The notes beneath the pieces were generated by a model. It searched no databases, was not told where the DNA came from, and worked only from the letters and a program-made list of their open reading frames with translations. Of a stretch of DNA of 64,000 nucleotides, positions 17,849-26,472 are shown piece after piece. Both the position numbers and the translations under genes were made by a program. The DNA comes from JAXGXT01 sp040772665 (GTDB taxonomy: Bacteria > Bacillota > Clostridia > Lachnospirales > Anaerotignaceae): contig JAXGXT010000005.1 in assembly GCA_040772665.1 (NCBI GenBank), positions 1 through 64,000 of the forward strand, written 5' to 3'. Within the stretch, counting starts at the first letter, position 1. Every line of letters starts with the position of its first letter.

Positions 17849-17877
17849 TTGCACTTTATAACAAAATACTGTATACT
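17849..17877 (+). promoter_or_regulatory. promoter of the 250-aa unknown gene
   Basis: TTGCAC (17849-17854), 17 nt, TATACT (17872-17877). Confidence 0.55.
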
Positions 17878-17925
17878 TAATTTATGTAGTTTTCTAAACA
17901 ATAAATAATATCAAGGAGGAAAAAT

Positions 17926-18678
17926 ATGAGAATTCAAATTACACTTACAACAAGCGAGTCAAAAAGGCTTATTGCAAAGGGAGTTAAGGCTTTGCCAAGT
18001 GTTCAAAAAGCTCTTGTTGACAAACACATTATTATAGCGGGAGGAACAACTAACGCTTTTGTTCTTTCAGAACTTCTTGGTGAAACAATAGATAAAAAAA
18101 GCAGATATACTGTAGGAATAATAACAGACGGTAAAACAGGAGAAACAAACACAGACGATAGAATACCGCCTTTTGTTATTGAAAACGGAAAAGCTAAAGA
18201 CCGTGATTATCATTGGAAATCACATCTTCCAAATATGAAAGCCGGTGATATTTTCATTAAAGGCGGAAATGCAGTTGACCACACAGGTTTAGCCGCTGTT
18301 CTTGCTTCAAATGATATGGGCGGAACAATTGGAGCCGCTTGGGGGCCGCTTGTGCAAAGGGGAATCGAACTTATTGTTCCCATAGGTCTTGAAAAGCTTA
18401 TTCCCGATGTTCGTGAAGCAGTTGAATTTATGGCAGGAAATGAAATTAATGAGGCAATTGGTGACAAAGTAGGGCTTATGCCTATGCTGGGTGCAAAGGT
18501 TATAACAGAAATTACAGCTTTAGAAATTCTTTATGGTGTAAAAGCAAAATGTATTGCCGCAGGCGGTATTTATGGTTCTGAAGGAGCTGTTGTTATTGTT
18601 GTGGACGGAGAAGAAGAACAAGTAAAAAATGCCATGGCAGGAATTAAGGAATTAAAAGGTGAGCCTCAAGTTGAGTAG
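17926..18678 (+). CDS. conserved-looking protein of unknown function
   Basis: A 250-aa soluble protein that I cannot assign. It is Gly/Ala/Ile rich with alternating beta-alpha character: IIIAGGTTNAFVLSELLG (about 34-51), GIITDGKTGETN, KAGDIFIKGGNAVDHTG, NDMGGTIGAAWGPLVQRGIE and a C-terminal EGAVVIVVDGEEEQV. The glycine-rich loops after strands suggest a nucleotide or phospho-ligand binding fold, but there is no canonical Walker A or GxGxxG. No signal peptide or membrane segment is present. AAGGAGGAAAAAT precedes the ATG. It has its own promoter and terminator, so it is monocistronic. Confidence 0.8.
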   Translation: MRIQITLTTSESKRLIAKGVKALPSVQKALVDKHIIIAGGTTNAFVLSELLGETIDKKSRYTVGIITDGKTGETNTDDRIPPFVIENGKAKDRDYHWKSHLPNMKAGDIFIKGGNAVDHTGLAAVLASNDMGGTIGAAWGPLVQRGIELIVPIGLEKLIPDVREAVEFMAGNEINEAIGDKVGLMPMLGAKVITEITALEILYGVKAKCIAAGGIYGSEGAVVIVVDGEEEQVKNAMAGIKELKGEPQVE

Positions 18679-18691
18679 TCATTAAAGATAT

Positions 18692-18730
18692 AAAACAGTA
18701 AAACCCTATAAATGTGGTTTTACTGTTTTT
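18692..18730 (+). terminator. terminator of the 250-aa unknown gene
   Basis: AAAACAGTAAAACC pairs with GGTTTTACTGTTTTT around a ten-base loop and is followed by more T. Confidence 0.88.
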
Positions 18731-18759
18731 ATTTTAAATTTTTAATTAATTTAATATGG

Positions 18760-18772
18760 GTTGTTGAACAAC
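18760..18772 (+). promoter_or_regulatory. candidate operator upstream of the GldA-like gene
   Basis: GTTGTT-G-AACAAC is a 13-bp odd palindrome ending three bases before the -35 box. It is a likely site for a dimeric regulator. It is shorter and differently spaced from the clostridial Rex site (TTGTTAANNNNTTAACAA), so the factor is unknown. Confidence 0.4.
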
Positions 18773-18775
18773 GTA

Positions 18776-18804
18776 TTGACATTCGACATCATAAAATTTA
18801 TAAT
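18776..18804 (+). promoter_or_regulatory. strong sigma-A promoter of the GldA-like gene
   Basis: Consensus TTGACA (18776-18781), 17-nt spacer, consensus TATAAT (18799-18804). Confidence 0.8.
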
Positions 18805-18870
18805 AAAAATAAGTATTAAAAAGATTTAAAAAATTTTAATTAAATTTTAAAAACAAGGAGGAATTTTTAT

Positions 18871-19956
18871 ATGGCTTTTTATTCACAGGCTTTACCAAGT
18901 TATACTGTAGGTGATTCTGCTTATGAAAATGTTGGAAACATTTGTAGGGCATATGGCAAAAAAGCTGTTGCCATAGGAGGAAAAAGAGCATTAGAAGCTG
19001 TAAGAGGTTACCTTTTAGAATCTTTAGAAAATTCAGATTTAAGTGTAATTGATTTTATTTGGTATGGCGGGGAAGCTTCTTTTGAAAACGGAGATGCATT
19101 AATTAATAATTCATCAGTTAAAGAAGCAGACATGATTTTTGCAATTGGCGGCGGAAAAAGCATTGACTGTTGTAAATATGTTGCTCATACATTAAATAAA
19201 CCTTTGTTTTCTTTTCCAACAATAGCAGGAACTTGTGCGGCTGTTTCTTCAGTTGCTGTTATGTATTATCCTAACGGAGAGATGAAGGACACTTATCAGT
19301 TCGGAAATCTTCCACCTATTCATATTTTTATTAACACAAGGGTAATAGCAGAGGCTCCTGATGTTTATCTTTGGACAGGAATGGGCGACACAATGGCAAA
19401 GCACTTTGAAACTTCCCTTGCTTCAAGAGGAAAAGATCTTAGCCATGGTGATGCTTTTGGAGTTGCGGCAGGAGTTCAGTGTTACAAACCTCTTGTTCAG
19501 TTTGGAGCAAAGGCTCTTGAAGATTGTAAAAATAACACTCCATCATATGAGCTTGAGCAAATTTGTCTTTGCAACCTTGTTACAACAGGCATGGTTTCAA
19601 ACTTTATTGATTTTTCAATAAACAGCAGTATAGCGCATTCATTGTTCTATGGTTTTACAGTGCTTCCTCAGATTGAAAAAAACCACCTGCACGGAGAAGT
19701 GGTTTCATACGGAGTTCTTGTTTTGTTAACATATGACGAACAGTTTGACAAAAGAGATGAGCTTTTTGATTTTTATAAATCAGTAGGGCTTCCAACAAAG
19801 CTTGCAGACATAGAAGTTGTTTATGACGAGCTTAAGCCTGTAATTGATAAAACTTTAGAAGTTAGAGATGTTCATAACGCTCCTTATGTTGTAACTTCTG
19901 AAAAATTATATAAAGCTATTGCAGATCTTGAAGAATATAATAAAAGCAAAGAATAA
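18871..19956 (+). CDS. iron-containing alcohol dehydrogenase, GldA-like
   Basis: NAD(P)-dependent polyol dehydrogenase fold, 361 aa. The cofactor loop is IFAIGGGKSIDCCKY (about 90-104). Metal ligands are Asp in WTGMGDTMAKHFE, His in SSIAHSLFYGF and His in KNHLHGEVVSYG, the pattern of glycerol dehydrogenase. TIAGTCAAVSSVAVMY is the conserved active-site strand. AAGGAGGAATTTTT precedes the ATG. It is driven by a near-perfect promoter, so expression should be high unless repressed at the overlapping palindrome. It could act on glycerol or another small diol or hydroxy-acid; the sequence does not settle this. Confidence 0.87.
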   Translation: MAFYSQALPSYTVGDSAYENVGNICRAYGKKAVAIGGKRALEAVRGYLLESLENSDLSVIDFIWYGGEASFENGDALINNSSVKEADMIFAIGGGKSIDCCKYVAHTLNKPLFSFPTIAGTCAAVSSVAVMYYPNGEMKDTYQFGNLPPIHIFINTRVIAEAPDVYLWTGMGDTMAKHFETSLASRGKDLSHGDAFGVAAGVQCYKPLVQFGAKALEDCKNNTPSYELEQICLCNLVTTGMVSNFIDFSINSSIAHSLFYGFTVLPQIEKNHLHGEVVSYGVLVLLTYDEQFDKRDELFDFYKSVGLPTKLADIEVVYDELKPVIDKTLEVRDVHNAPYVVTSEKLYKAIADLEEYNKSKE

Positions 19957-20076
19957 TTTTAGCTTTAACATATTCTAAAGATATAAAAGGCAGCTCAATA
20001 AGCTTACTCGTTTAAGAATTTATTTTTTCGTTTTATAAAATGAGTGGGATAGGGCAAAATTCAAGAATTTATTTCT

Positions 20077-20109
20077 CAAGTCACACTGATATGTTTTCGG
20101 TGTGACTTG
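20077..20109. repeat. perfect 10-bp inverted repeat between convergent genes
   Basis: CAAGTCACAC (20077-20086) and GTGTGACTTG (20100-20109) around a 13-nt loop, between the GldA-like gene and phoR. It has no T-run on either side, so it may be a weak bidirectional terminator or an mRNA 3' end hairpin. AAGAATTTATTT occurs twice just before it (about 20015 and 20064). Confidence 0.5.
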
Positions 20110-20132
20110 TTGATTTAAAGAAATGTTTAAGT

Positions 20133-21773
20133 TCACTGTTTATAAAAATCTACAGAAAACATCGAACCTTCTCCTTTTTGACTTGCAACCGTAATTTTAC
20201 CATTCATTGCCCCTGCAATATGTTTTGCAATTGCAAGCCCTAACCCTGTGCCGCCTGATTTTTTAGAACGAGATTTATCAACTCTGTAAAAACGTTCGAA
20301 AATTCGTTCCTGCTCGTTTATGGGTATGCCTATTCCCGTATCTGATACAGTTAGTTTTGTCTGTTGGTTTTCATTTGAAATTTCTATAAGCACAGAACCC
20401 TTTGGCTTGTTATATTTAATGGCATTATCAACAAGATTAAACATCAATTCATAAATCAGGGAATAACTGCCCTCAATAATTCCTGTTCCTTTTGTTTCCA
20501 TACTAATAGATAATTCAGATGCTTTATCAAAAAGTGCCTCCATACATGCTTTTGCCACATCAGAAAGATTAATACTTTCAAAATTCTGCATCTGTGCATG
20601 TTCATCAAGTTCTGAAAGCATAATAATATCTTCAATAAGACCTATTAGTCTGTAAGCCTCATTCATTATTTTTTGATAGAAAATCGGTTTATCTTCCTCC
20701 TTAACAACATTTTCGTAAAGCATTTCTGCATTTCCGTATATGCTTGTAAGAGGAGTTTTTAATTCGTGGGAAACATTGGCGGAAAACTCTCGCCGTCTTT
20801 CATCTGCAAGTGTTTTTTCAGTAATATCAAGAAAAAATAAAATTGCTCCTGTTTTAGAAACAGGGCTTACCAACACATTAAAAATCTTATTGTCTTTTTT
20901 AAAAGTGATATTTTCCGCATAACCTGATAATGCTTGCTGAAGGCTTTCAATTAAAGTTACATCCCTCAAAAGTTCACGAATATTTTTTCCTTTTGCAGAT
21001 AAATTTGTGTCAAGTATAGAAAGGGCACTTTTATTAATGGATATAACATCACCTTTTGCATCCACCATAACAATGCCTTCGTTCATATTTTCTGTAATTG
21101 TATTGATTGTATCACGGCTGTCTTGTAAGGCAGCAAAATCTTCAGAAATTTTATTGCGCTGATTGGAAATCGTTCTGATAAAGGGAGATAGTTCATCATA
21201 GGGAACACTTAAATCCTTTGAGAGGTCAACATTGTTTATAGGCGAAATAATTCTTTTTGTTAAACTACCTGCAAATATATAGCCTAAAACTATTACAAAC
21301 ACAATAATCCCCAAAACCAATGGAATAGCGCCTGAAAAAAGCCCCCAAACACTTTGCGTTGTTTTTGCAAGACGTAAAATAGAATCATCTGTAAGTTTAA
21401 CTGCGCTGTAATATGTTTCTAAACCAAGCGTGTTTGAATGGCGTTTGCTCTCACCATAATCATATTTAAGAGCTGATTTTATTTCTTCCCTGTCCAGATG
21501 ATTTTCTAAAGTTTGTGCATCTGACACATTGTCAAAAATTACTGTTCCGTCGGGAAGAATAATAGTTGCACGTGTATTGGAAGATTTAAAAGCATCAAGC
21601 TCGTATAAAGCCCCTTGTGTGTTATCATTCATAAAAAAACCTGCTTGCTCATATAAATCCATTCTAACTTGTGCTGTGAATTGATTATAGAATAAAAAAC
21701 AAAGAAAAGCTGAAACAATCAGCACTGAAAAGGTGGTAAGAACTAACATGTTTAAATAGATTTTTCTTTTCAT
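20133..21773 (-). CDS. phoR: phosphate-sensing histidine kinase PhoR
   Basis: Membrane sensor kinase of the phosphate two-component system, 546 aa. TM1 is at about 9-28 and TM2 at about 145-170, flanking an extracytoplasmic domain; HAMP and PAS regions follow (ITENMNEGIVMVDAKGDVISI in part, about 227-245). The HisKA H box is FSANVSHELKTPLTSIYG, then N box NLVDNAIKYN, G1 DTGIGIP and G2 GGTGLGLAIAKH. It is the last gene of the pst-phoU-phoBR operon, five bases after phoB. Its partner and the adjacent transporter make the phosphate role nearly certain. Confidence 0.93.
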   Translation of the reverse strand: MKRKIYLNMLVLTTFSVLIVSAFLCFLFYNQFTAQVRMDLYEQAGFFMNDNTQGALYELDAFKSSNTRATIILPDGTVIFDNVSDAQTLENHLDREEIKSALKYDYGESKRHSNTLGLETYYSAVKLTDDSILRLAKTTQSVWGLFSGAIPLVLGIIVFVIVLGYIFAGSLTKRIISPINNVDLSKDLSVPYDELSPFIRTISNQRNKISEDFAALQDSRDTINTITENMNEGIVMVDAKGDVISINKSALSILDTNLSAKGKNIRELLRDVTLIESLQQALSGYAENITFKKDNKIFNVLVSPVSKTGAILFFLDITEKTLADERRREFSANVSHELKTPLTSIYGNAEMLYENVVKEEDKPIFYQKIMNEAYRLIGLIEDIIMLSELDEHAQMQNFESINLSDVAKACMEALFDKASELSISMETKGTGIIEGSYSLIYELMFNLVDNAIKYNKPKGSVLIEISNENQQTKLTVSDTGIGIPINEQERIFERFYRVDKSRSKKSGGTGLGLAIAKHIAGAMNGKITVASQKGEGSMFSVDFYKQ

Positions 21774-21778
21774 GGCCG

Positions 21779-22456
21779 CTACACCCCAATCTTATAACCA
21801 ACATTTCTAACTGTTGTTATAACGTCTGCTGATGCCCCTAATTTCTGACGCAAAGACTTTATATGCATGTCTACCGTTCGGCTTTCGCCATTATAATCAA
21901 ACCCCCAAACTTGTTCAAGCAGCCTGTCACGGCTAAGAACAATCCCCTCATTAACCATTAAGCAGTGAAGAAGCTCAAACTCTTTAAAGGTGAGAATAAC
22001 CTCATTTCCATCGGAAATAACAGTATGTTTTTCGCTGTTTAATATAATTTCTCCGACTTGCAATTCTTTCATTTTCTCTTCGCTGCCTTGACAACGCCGC
22101 AAAACAGCCTTAACACGTGAAATAACTTCCATCACAGAAAATGGCTTAGTGATGTAGTCGTCCGCACCCATATCAAGACCTTTAATACGGTCTAATTCGC
22201 CGCCTTTTGCCGTAAGCATAATTACGGGTATAGTATTAAACTTTTCCATCTTTTTCATTTGCTTCAATATACTAAGGCCATCCCTTGTGGGCAGCATAAT
22301 ATCAAGCAGAATAAGAGAGGGCATAGTGTTTGCCAAAGCCGGCATAACTTCACCGCCGTCTGCAAAACCCTCTGTTTTATATCCTGCTGTATCTAAAGCA
22401 TACATCAACATTTCACGTATGCTGTCATCATCTTCCACAATATAAATTAACTGCAC
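21779..22456 (-). CDS. phoB: phosphate response regulator PhoB/PhoP
   Basis: OmpR-family response regulator, 225 aa. The receiver domain has acidic residues EDDD near the start, the phospho-acceptor Asp in LILLDIMLPTRDG (about residue 51) and Lys in YITKPFS. The winged-helix DNA-binding domain (about 125-225) has LTFKEFELLHCLMVN and SRTVDMHIKSLRQKLG. It should bind the Pho-box repeat at 26486-26513 and activate its own operon. GGAGTGATGAAGTGC precedes the ATG. Confidence 0.94.
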   Translation of the reverse strand: MQLIYIVEDDDSIREMLMYALDTAGYKTEGFADGGEVMPALANTMPSLILLDIMLPTRDGLSILKQMKKMEKFNTIPVIMLTAKGGELDRIKGLDMGADDYITKPFSVMEVISRVKAVLRRCQGSEEKMKELQVGEIILNSEKHTVISDGNEVILTFKEFELLHCLMVNEGIVLSRDRLLEQVWGFDYNGESRTVDMHIKSLRQKLGASADVITTVRNVGYKIGV

Positions 22457-22460
22457 TTCA

Positions 22461-23123
22461 TCACTCCTTTAAAGTTTCGCTGTTTTCGTGATGCCCTGTA
22501 ATAGAAAAAATAACCCATTCCGCAATGTTTGTTGCATGATCACCAATGCGTTCATAGTACTTTGCAATTTGCAAAAGATCAAATGCCTGTTCTCCGTTTT
22601 TTACATCTTGATGAACAAGATTGATTAAATCTTTTTTTATTTTTAAATACAAATCATCAACTGTATCATCATATGATATAACAAATTCGGCAAGTTCAAT
22701 GTCTTTTTTCACATAGGCATCAATGCTGTCAGTAACCATTTTGCATGTTGCCTGTGCCATTTGAGGAATATGCTCAAGCTCTTTTATATATGGTTGTTTT
22801 ACAATGTAAATACACAGTTGTGAAATGTCGGCGGCTTGATCTCCTATACGTTCCATATCTGTAATTATTTTTAAAGCAGCTGATATCTGACGCAAATCAC
22901 GTGCAACAGGCTGTTGGCTAAGTAAAAGCTTCAAGCACTGGCTCTCAATATCTTTCTCTTTTTCATCAATAATGTTATCACTGTTCATAACTTCATCAGC
23001 AAGCACCCCGTCATGCTCAACAAGTGCTTTTGTTGCTTTGGTAATAGCGTTTTCAATAAGTGCTCCCATTTCAATTAAACTGTTATTAAGTGTGATAAGT
23101 TGTTCATCAAAATAACTTCTCAT
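22461..23123 (-). CDS. phoU: phosphate signalling protein PhoU
   Basis: All-helical protein of two PhoU repeats, 220 aa, that links the Pst transporter to PhoR and damps the Pho response when phosphate is plentiful. Both repeats carry the metal-binding E/DxxxD pattern (TDMERIGDQAADIS and KYYERIGDHATNIAEWV). It starts at the last base of pstB, so it is translationally coupled to it. It lies between the transporter and two-component genes, which is a common clostridial arrangement. Confidence 0.95.
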   Translation of the reverse strand: MRSYFDEQLITLNNSLIEMGALIENAITKATKALVEHDGVLADEVMNSDNIIDEKEKDIESQCLKLLLSQQPVARDLRQISAALKIITDMERIGDQAADISQLCIYIVKQPYIKELEHIPQMAQATCKMVTDSIDAYVKKDIELAEFVISYDDTVDDLYLKIKKDLINLVHQDVKNGEQAFDLLQIAKYYERIGDHATNIAEWVIFSITGHHENSETLKE

Positions 23124-23872
23124 TATCCAAACCTCCCGGTAATATAGTCTTCTGTCCGCTTATCTTGCGGTATGGAAAACATTTTATTTGTTTCGCCATA
23201 TTCAATCACTTCACCGAGAAGAAAAAATGCTGTTTTATCACTGATTCTTGTTGCTTGCTGCATGTTGTGTGTCACAATAATTATACTATATTCTTTTTGT
23301 AAAGTCAGCAAAAGTTCTTCTATCTTCCCTGTGGAAATAGGGTCAAGGGCGCTTGTTGGTTCATCCATTAGCAAAACCTCAGGGGATACTGCAAGGGCTC
23401 TGGCAATACAAAGTCTTTGCTGCTGACCGCCTGATAAACCAAGTGCAGATTTTTTAAGACGATCTTTTACCTCATCCCAAATAGCGGCACCTTTTAGTGA
23501 TTTTTCAACAATTTCATCTAATTCATATCTGCTTTTAATTCCATGTGTTCGAGGCCCAAAGGCAATATTATCATAAATGCTCATTGGAAAGGGATTTGGT
23601 TTTTGAAAAACCATTCCAACTCGTTTACGCAAAACATTTATATCCATTTTTCCATAAATATCTTCGTCAAAAAGTTTTATGCTTCCTGTTATTTTACAGC
23701 CTTCAACTAAGTCATTCATACGGTTTAGAGATTTAAGCAAGGTCGATTTTCCACAGCCTGAAGGCCCTATAAATGCTGTAATGCTGCCTTTTTTAAGATT
23801 TAAGTTTACATTTTTTAGAGCATGAAAATCGCCGTAGTGTAAGTCAAGGTTTTCTATTGTAAAGCAGTTCAT
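23123..23872 (-). CDS. pstB: phosphate ABC transporter ATPase PstB
   Basis: ATPase of the high-affinity phosphate importer, 249 aa. Walker A GPSGCGKST (about 36-44), Q-loop VFQKPNPFPMSIYDN, ABC signature LSGGQQQRLCIARALA, Walker B VLLMDEPTSALDP and the switch His in IIVTHNMQQA. These are diagnostic of PstB. The start overlaps pstA by four bases. Confidence 0.97.
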   Translation of the reverse strand: MNCFTIENLDLHYGDFHALKNVNLNLKKGSITAFIGPSGCGKSTLLKSLNRMNDLVEGCKITGSIKLFDEDIYGKMDINVLRKRVGMVFQKPNPFPMSIYDNIAFGPRTHGIKSRYELDEIVEKSLKGAAIWDEVKDRLKKSALGLSGGQQQRLCIARALAVSPEVLLMDEPTSALDPISTGKIEELLLTLQKEYSIIIVTHNMQQATRISDKTAFFLLGEVIEYGETNKMFSIPQDKRTEDYITGRFG

Positions 23873-24696
23873 GGCGTTCCTCCAATTTTTTTTACGATTT
23901 TTGCTGAAACAGTATTAATAATTATTACAACAAATAACAATATAACTGCTGTTGCATAGCCTTCGTTGGTGTGCAGCCCTTCGCTTGAGAGAGCATGCAT
24001 ATGCACAGATAATGTTCTTGCTGACATGAACGGATTTGTCGGTATTTGTGCTACAGTTCCTGCTGTGTAGATAAGTGCCGCCGTTTCCCCAACAATTCGA
24101 CCAACGGCTAATATAATGCCAGCCAAAATACCCGGCATGGCCGAAGGCAGTACAATTTTAAAAACAGTTCGCAGCTTTCCCGCACCTAAGCCAAAAGCAC
24201 CTTCACGATAAGTATCAGGTACTGATTTAAGAGCTTCTTCGCCTGAGCGCATTATAAGCGGAAGTATCATAATTGCCAGCGTAAATGCTCCTGCAAGCAT
24301 TGAAAAGCCCCAACCAAGAAATGTGACAAAAAATAACAATCCAAACAATCCGTAAACAATTGACGGTATACCAGAAAGAGTTTCATTCATAATACGAATT
24401 ACAGCAACAATCTTATTGCCACGTTTTGCATATTCAGTTAAGTAAACAGCTGAAAAAACACCTAAAGGAACTGCGATTATTAGTGAGAGTAATGTCATAA
24501 ACACAGTTGAAATCATTGCAGGCATAAGTGATACATTTTCACTGTTGTATGTAAAAGAAAACAGTGGAGGCTTAATATAAGGAACACCCTTTATAAGAAT
24601 AAACCCTACAAGAAATCCAAGTGTAGCCATTGTGACAACAGCTGCCAGCAAAGTTATAATTTTAGCTGTTACTTCAAAGTATTTTTGTTTTGGCAT
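23869..24696 (-). CDS. pstA: phosphate ABC transporter permease PstA
   Basis: Inner-membrane permease, 275 aa, about six membrane segments, with the ABC permease EAA loop EALKSVPDTYREGAFGLGAGK and the PstA-specific PLGVFSAVYLTEYA and SGIPSIVYGLFGLLFFVT in part. It pairs with PstC. Its start codon touches the pstC stop, and pstB overlaps its end, so the four transporter genes are tightly coupled. Confidence 0.96.
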   Translation of the reverse strand: MPKQKYFEVTAKIITLLAAVVTMATLGFLVGFILIKGVPYIKPPLFSFTYNSENVSLMPAMISTVFMTLLSLIIAVPLGVFSAVYLTEYAKRGNKIVAVIRIMNETLSGIPSIVYGLFGLLFFVTFLGWGFSMLAGAFTLAIMILPLIMRSGEEALKSVPDTYREGAFGLGAGKLRTVFKIVLPSAMPGILAGIILAVGRIVGETAALIYTAGTVAQIPTNPFMSARTLSVHMHALSSEGLHTNEGYATAVILLFVVIIINTVSAKIVKKIGGTP

Positions 24697-25532
24697 TAGT
24701 TATCCTCCTTTTTAAGTGCAAAAAAGCAAAGATTAATTATAAGAATAAACACAAACAGCACAATTCCCGTTGCAATTAGTGCTTCACGGTGGAGTTCTGC
24801 AGCATAACCCATTTCAATAACAATGTTTGCAGTAAGAGTTCTTACCCCTTTAAACAACGATACGGGCATACGTGCCTGATTGCCTGCCACCATGATTACT
24901 GCCATTGTTTCGCCTATGGCACGGCCAACTCCCAATAAAACAGCTGCCAAAACCCCTGACTTTGCAGCAGGAAGAGCCACATAAAACACACTGCGGTAAT
25001 GACCTGCGCCAAGTGCCAAAGCACCTTCATAATACTGAATAGGCACAGCTTGTAATGAGCTTTCTGCAATTCCTATTACTGTTGGCAGTATCATTATGCC
25101 AAGCAATATACAAGCCGACATTATGCTGTTGCCTGTAAAGGGCACAATTGCCGCCATACCAAAAAAACCATATACTACAGAAGGAATTCCTGCAAGAAGT
25201 TCCACTCCCGGCTTTATCTTTTTATACAGTTTTTTGGGACAGGAATATGAAAAATAAACAGCTGTTAATATGCCTATGGGCACTCCGATAATAATGGCGC
25301 CAGCCGTGACATATAAACTGCCCACAATCATTGGCAATATACCAAATGAAGCAGGTGTGTCAGAAGGTGACCATTCGGTTCCCAATAAAAAGTTTAATGG
25401 CCCGATTTTAGCAAAGGCAGGAAGTCCATTTGCAAAAAGAAAGAAACATATAAGACCAACCGCCAGTATAGAGGTGAGTGCCGCTATAAAGAATAGGGCA
25501 CACATAAGTTTTTCCATTATTGGGTTTCTCAT
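24696..25532 (-). CDS. pstC: phosphate ABC transporter permease PstC
   Basis: Second permease subunit, 278 aa, about six membrane segments. It has FGILPMIVGSLYVTAGAIII and VELLAGIPSVVYGFFGM and an EAA loop with AESSLQAVPIQYYEGALALGAG in part, typical of PstC. The ATG overlaps the pstS stop by four bases (ATGA type). Confidence 0.96.
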   Translation of the reverse strand: MRNPIMEKLMCALFFIAALTSILAVGLICFFLFANGLPAFAKIGPLNFLLGTEWSPSDTPASFGILPMIVGSLYVTAGAIIIGVPIGILTAVYFSYSCPKKLYKKIKPGVELLAGIPSVVYGFFGMAAIVPFTGNSIMSACILLGIMILPTVIGIAESSLQAVPIQYYEGALALGAGHYRSVFYVALPAAKSGVLAAVLLGVGRAIGETMAVIMVAGNQARMPVSLFKGVRTLTANIVIEMGYAAELHREALIATGIVLFVFILIINLCFFALKKEDN

Positions 25533-26422
25533 TGAATTTCACTCCATATAATTGCTTCGCCGATAAAAATAGATTTTACCTGTTCTGTGGTTAATGTTTG
25601 AATGGGATTATTATTGTTGATAATAACGGCGATGCCATCAAGTGCAATGGCTGTTGCTGTGAGTTTTGCAAGTTCACTTTCTTTAAGCTCACGGCTCGCC
25701 ATGCCAATATCGCAAGTTCCGTCAACAGCTGCTGTCATGCCTGCGGAAGAGTCACTTTGCTGTATTTCAATTGCAGCGTTTTTATTGATTTTTATGTATG
25801 CTTCCTTAAGTTTTTCCATAATAGGAGTTACAGATGAAGAACCTGCCACTACAATTTTGCCAGAGGGTTTACTCCCATTATAAGCAGTCGTACTATCTGA
25901 TATGGCAATATAGCTTTCAGATACAATTGCCTGACCATCAGCAGACAATATATAATCAATAAAATCTTTTGCAAGACCGTCAGGTTCTCCTTTTGTAGCA
26001 ATATTAAACGGACGTGCAATAGGGTAGGTACCATTTTTAACATTTTCGGCAGAAGGGTTGATGTCATTAATTTTAACTGCCTTTACTGTATTATTTAAAG
26101 AACCAAGAGAAATATAACCTATACTGTATTCACCTTCAGCTATATTTGTCATCATTACATCAGTTTGTTTGGCAATTACAGCCTCTTTTGTTGTCATATC
26201 TTTTTTACTTCCGTCTTCACCTTTGGCCTCTATGCCAAAAAGCTCAATAAAAGCACCTCTTGTGCCTGAACCGTCTTCTCTGGATATGACGCTGATTTCT
26301 TTTGATGTGTTAAAGTTAGGTTCACCGCCTTTAGAATTGCTTGATTCAGAACCATTTGCACAACCTGCCACAGATAAAGCCATAAAAGTGAGAACTAAGA
26401 TAAAGCTGATTGTTTTTTTCAT
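25529..26422 (-). CDS. pstS: phosphate-binding lipoprotein PstS, apparently circularly permuted
   Basis: Substrate-binding lipoprotein of the phosphate importer, 297 aa from ATG 26422, which has GGAGGAAATTATT upstream. Signal peptide and lipobox LSVAGC give Cys21 as the lipidated residue. The order of conserved blocks is unusual. The block normally in the C-terminal half (VISREDGSGTRGAF at 45-58, EGEYSIGYISLGSL, KGEPDGLAKDFIDYILS) comes first. The block normally at the mature N-terminus (VVAGSSSVTPIMEKL at 191-205, then SSAGMTAAVDGTCDIGMASREL at 225-246 and LTTEQVKSIFIG) comes last, ending IIWSEIQ. I recall similar orders in other Clostridia. All phosphate-contact motifs seem present, so it should function. 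Confidence 0.9.
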   Translation of the reverse strand: MKKTISFILVLTFMALSVAGCANGSESSNSKGGEPNFNTSKEISVISREDGSGTRGAFIELFGIEAKGEDGSKKDMTTKEAVIAKQTDVMMTNIAEGEYSIGYISLGSLNNTVKAVKINDINPSAENVKNGTYPIARPFNIATKGEPDGLAKDFIDYILSADGQAIVSESYIAISDSTTAYNGSKPSGKIVVAGSSSVTPIMEKLKEAYIKINKNAAIEIQQSDSSAGMTAAVDGTCDIGMASRELKESELAKLTATAIALDGIAVIINNNNPIQTLTTEQVKSIFIGEAIIWSEIQ

Positions 26423-26472
26423 AATAATTTCCTCCAATTTTTATTTATTTTACGTGTTAATAATAACGAAGG

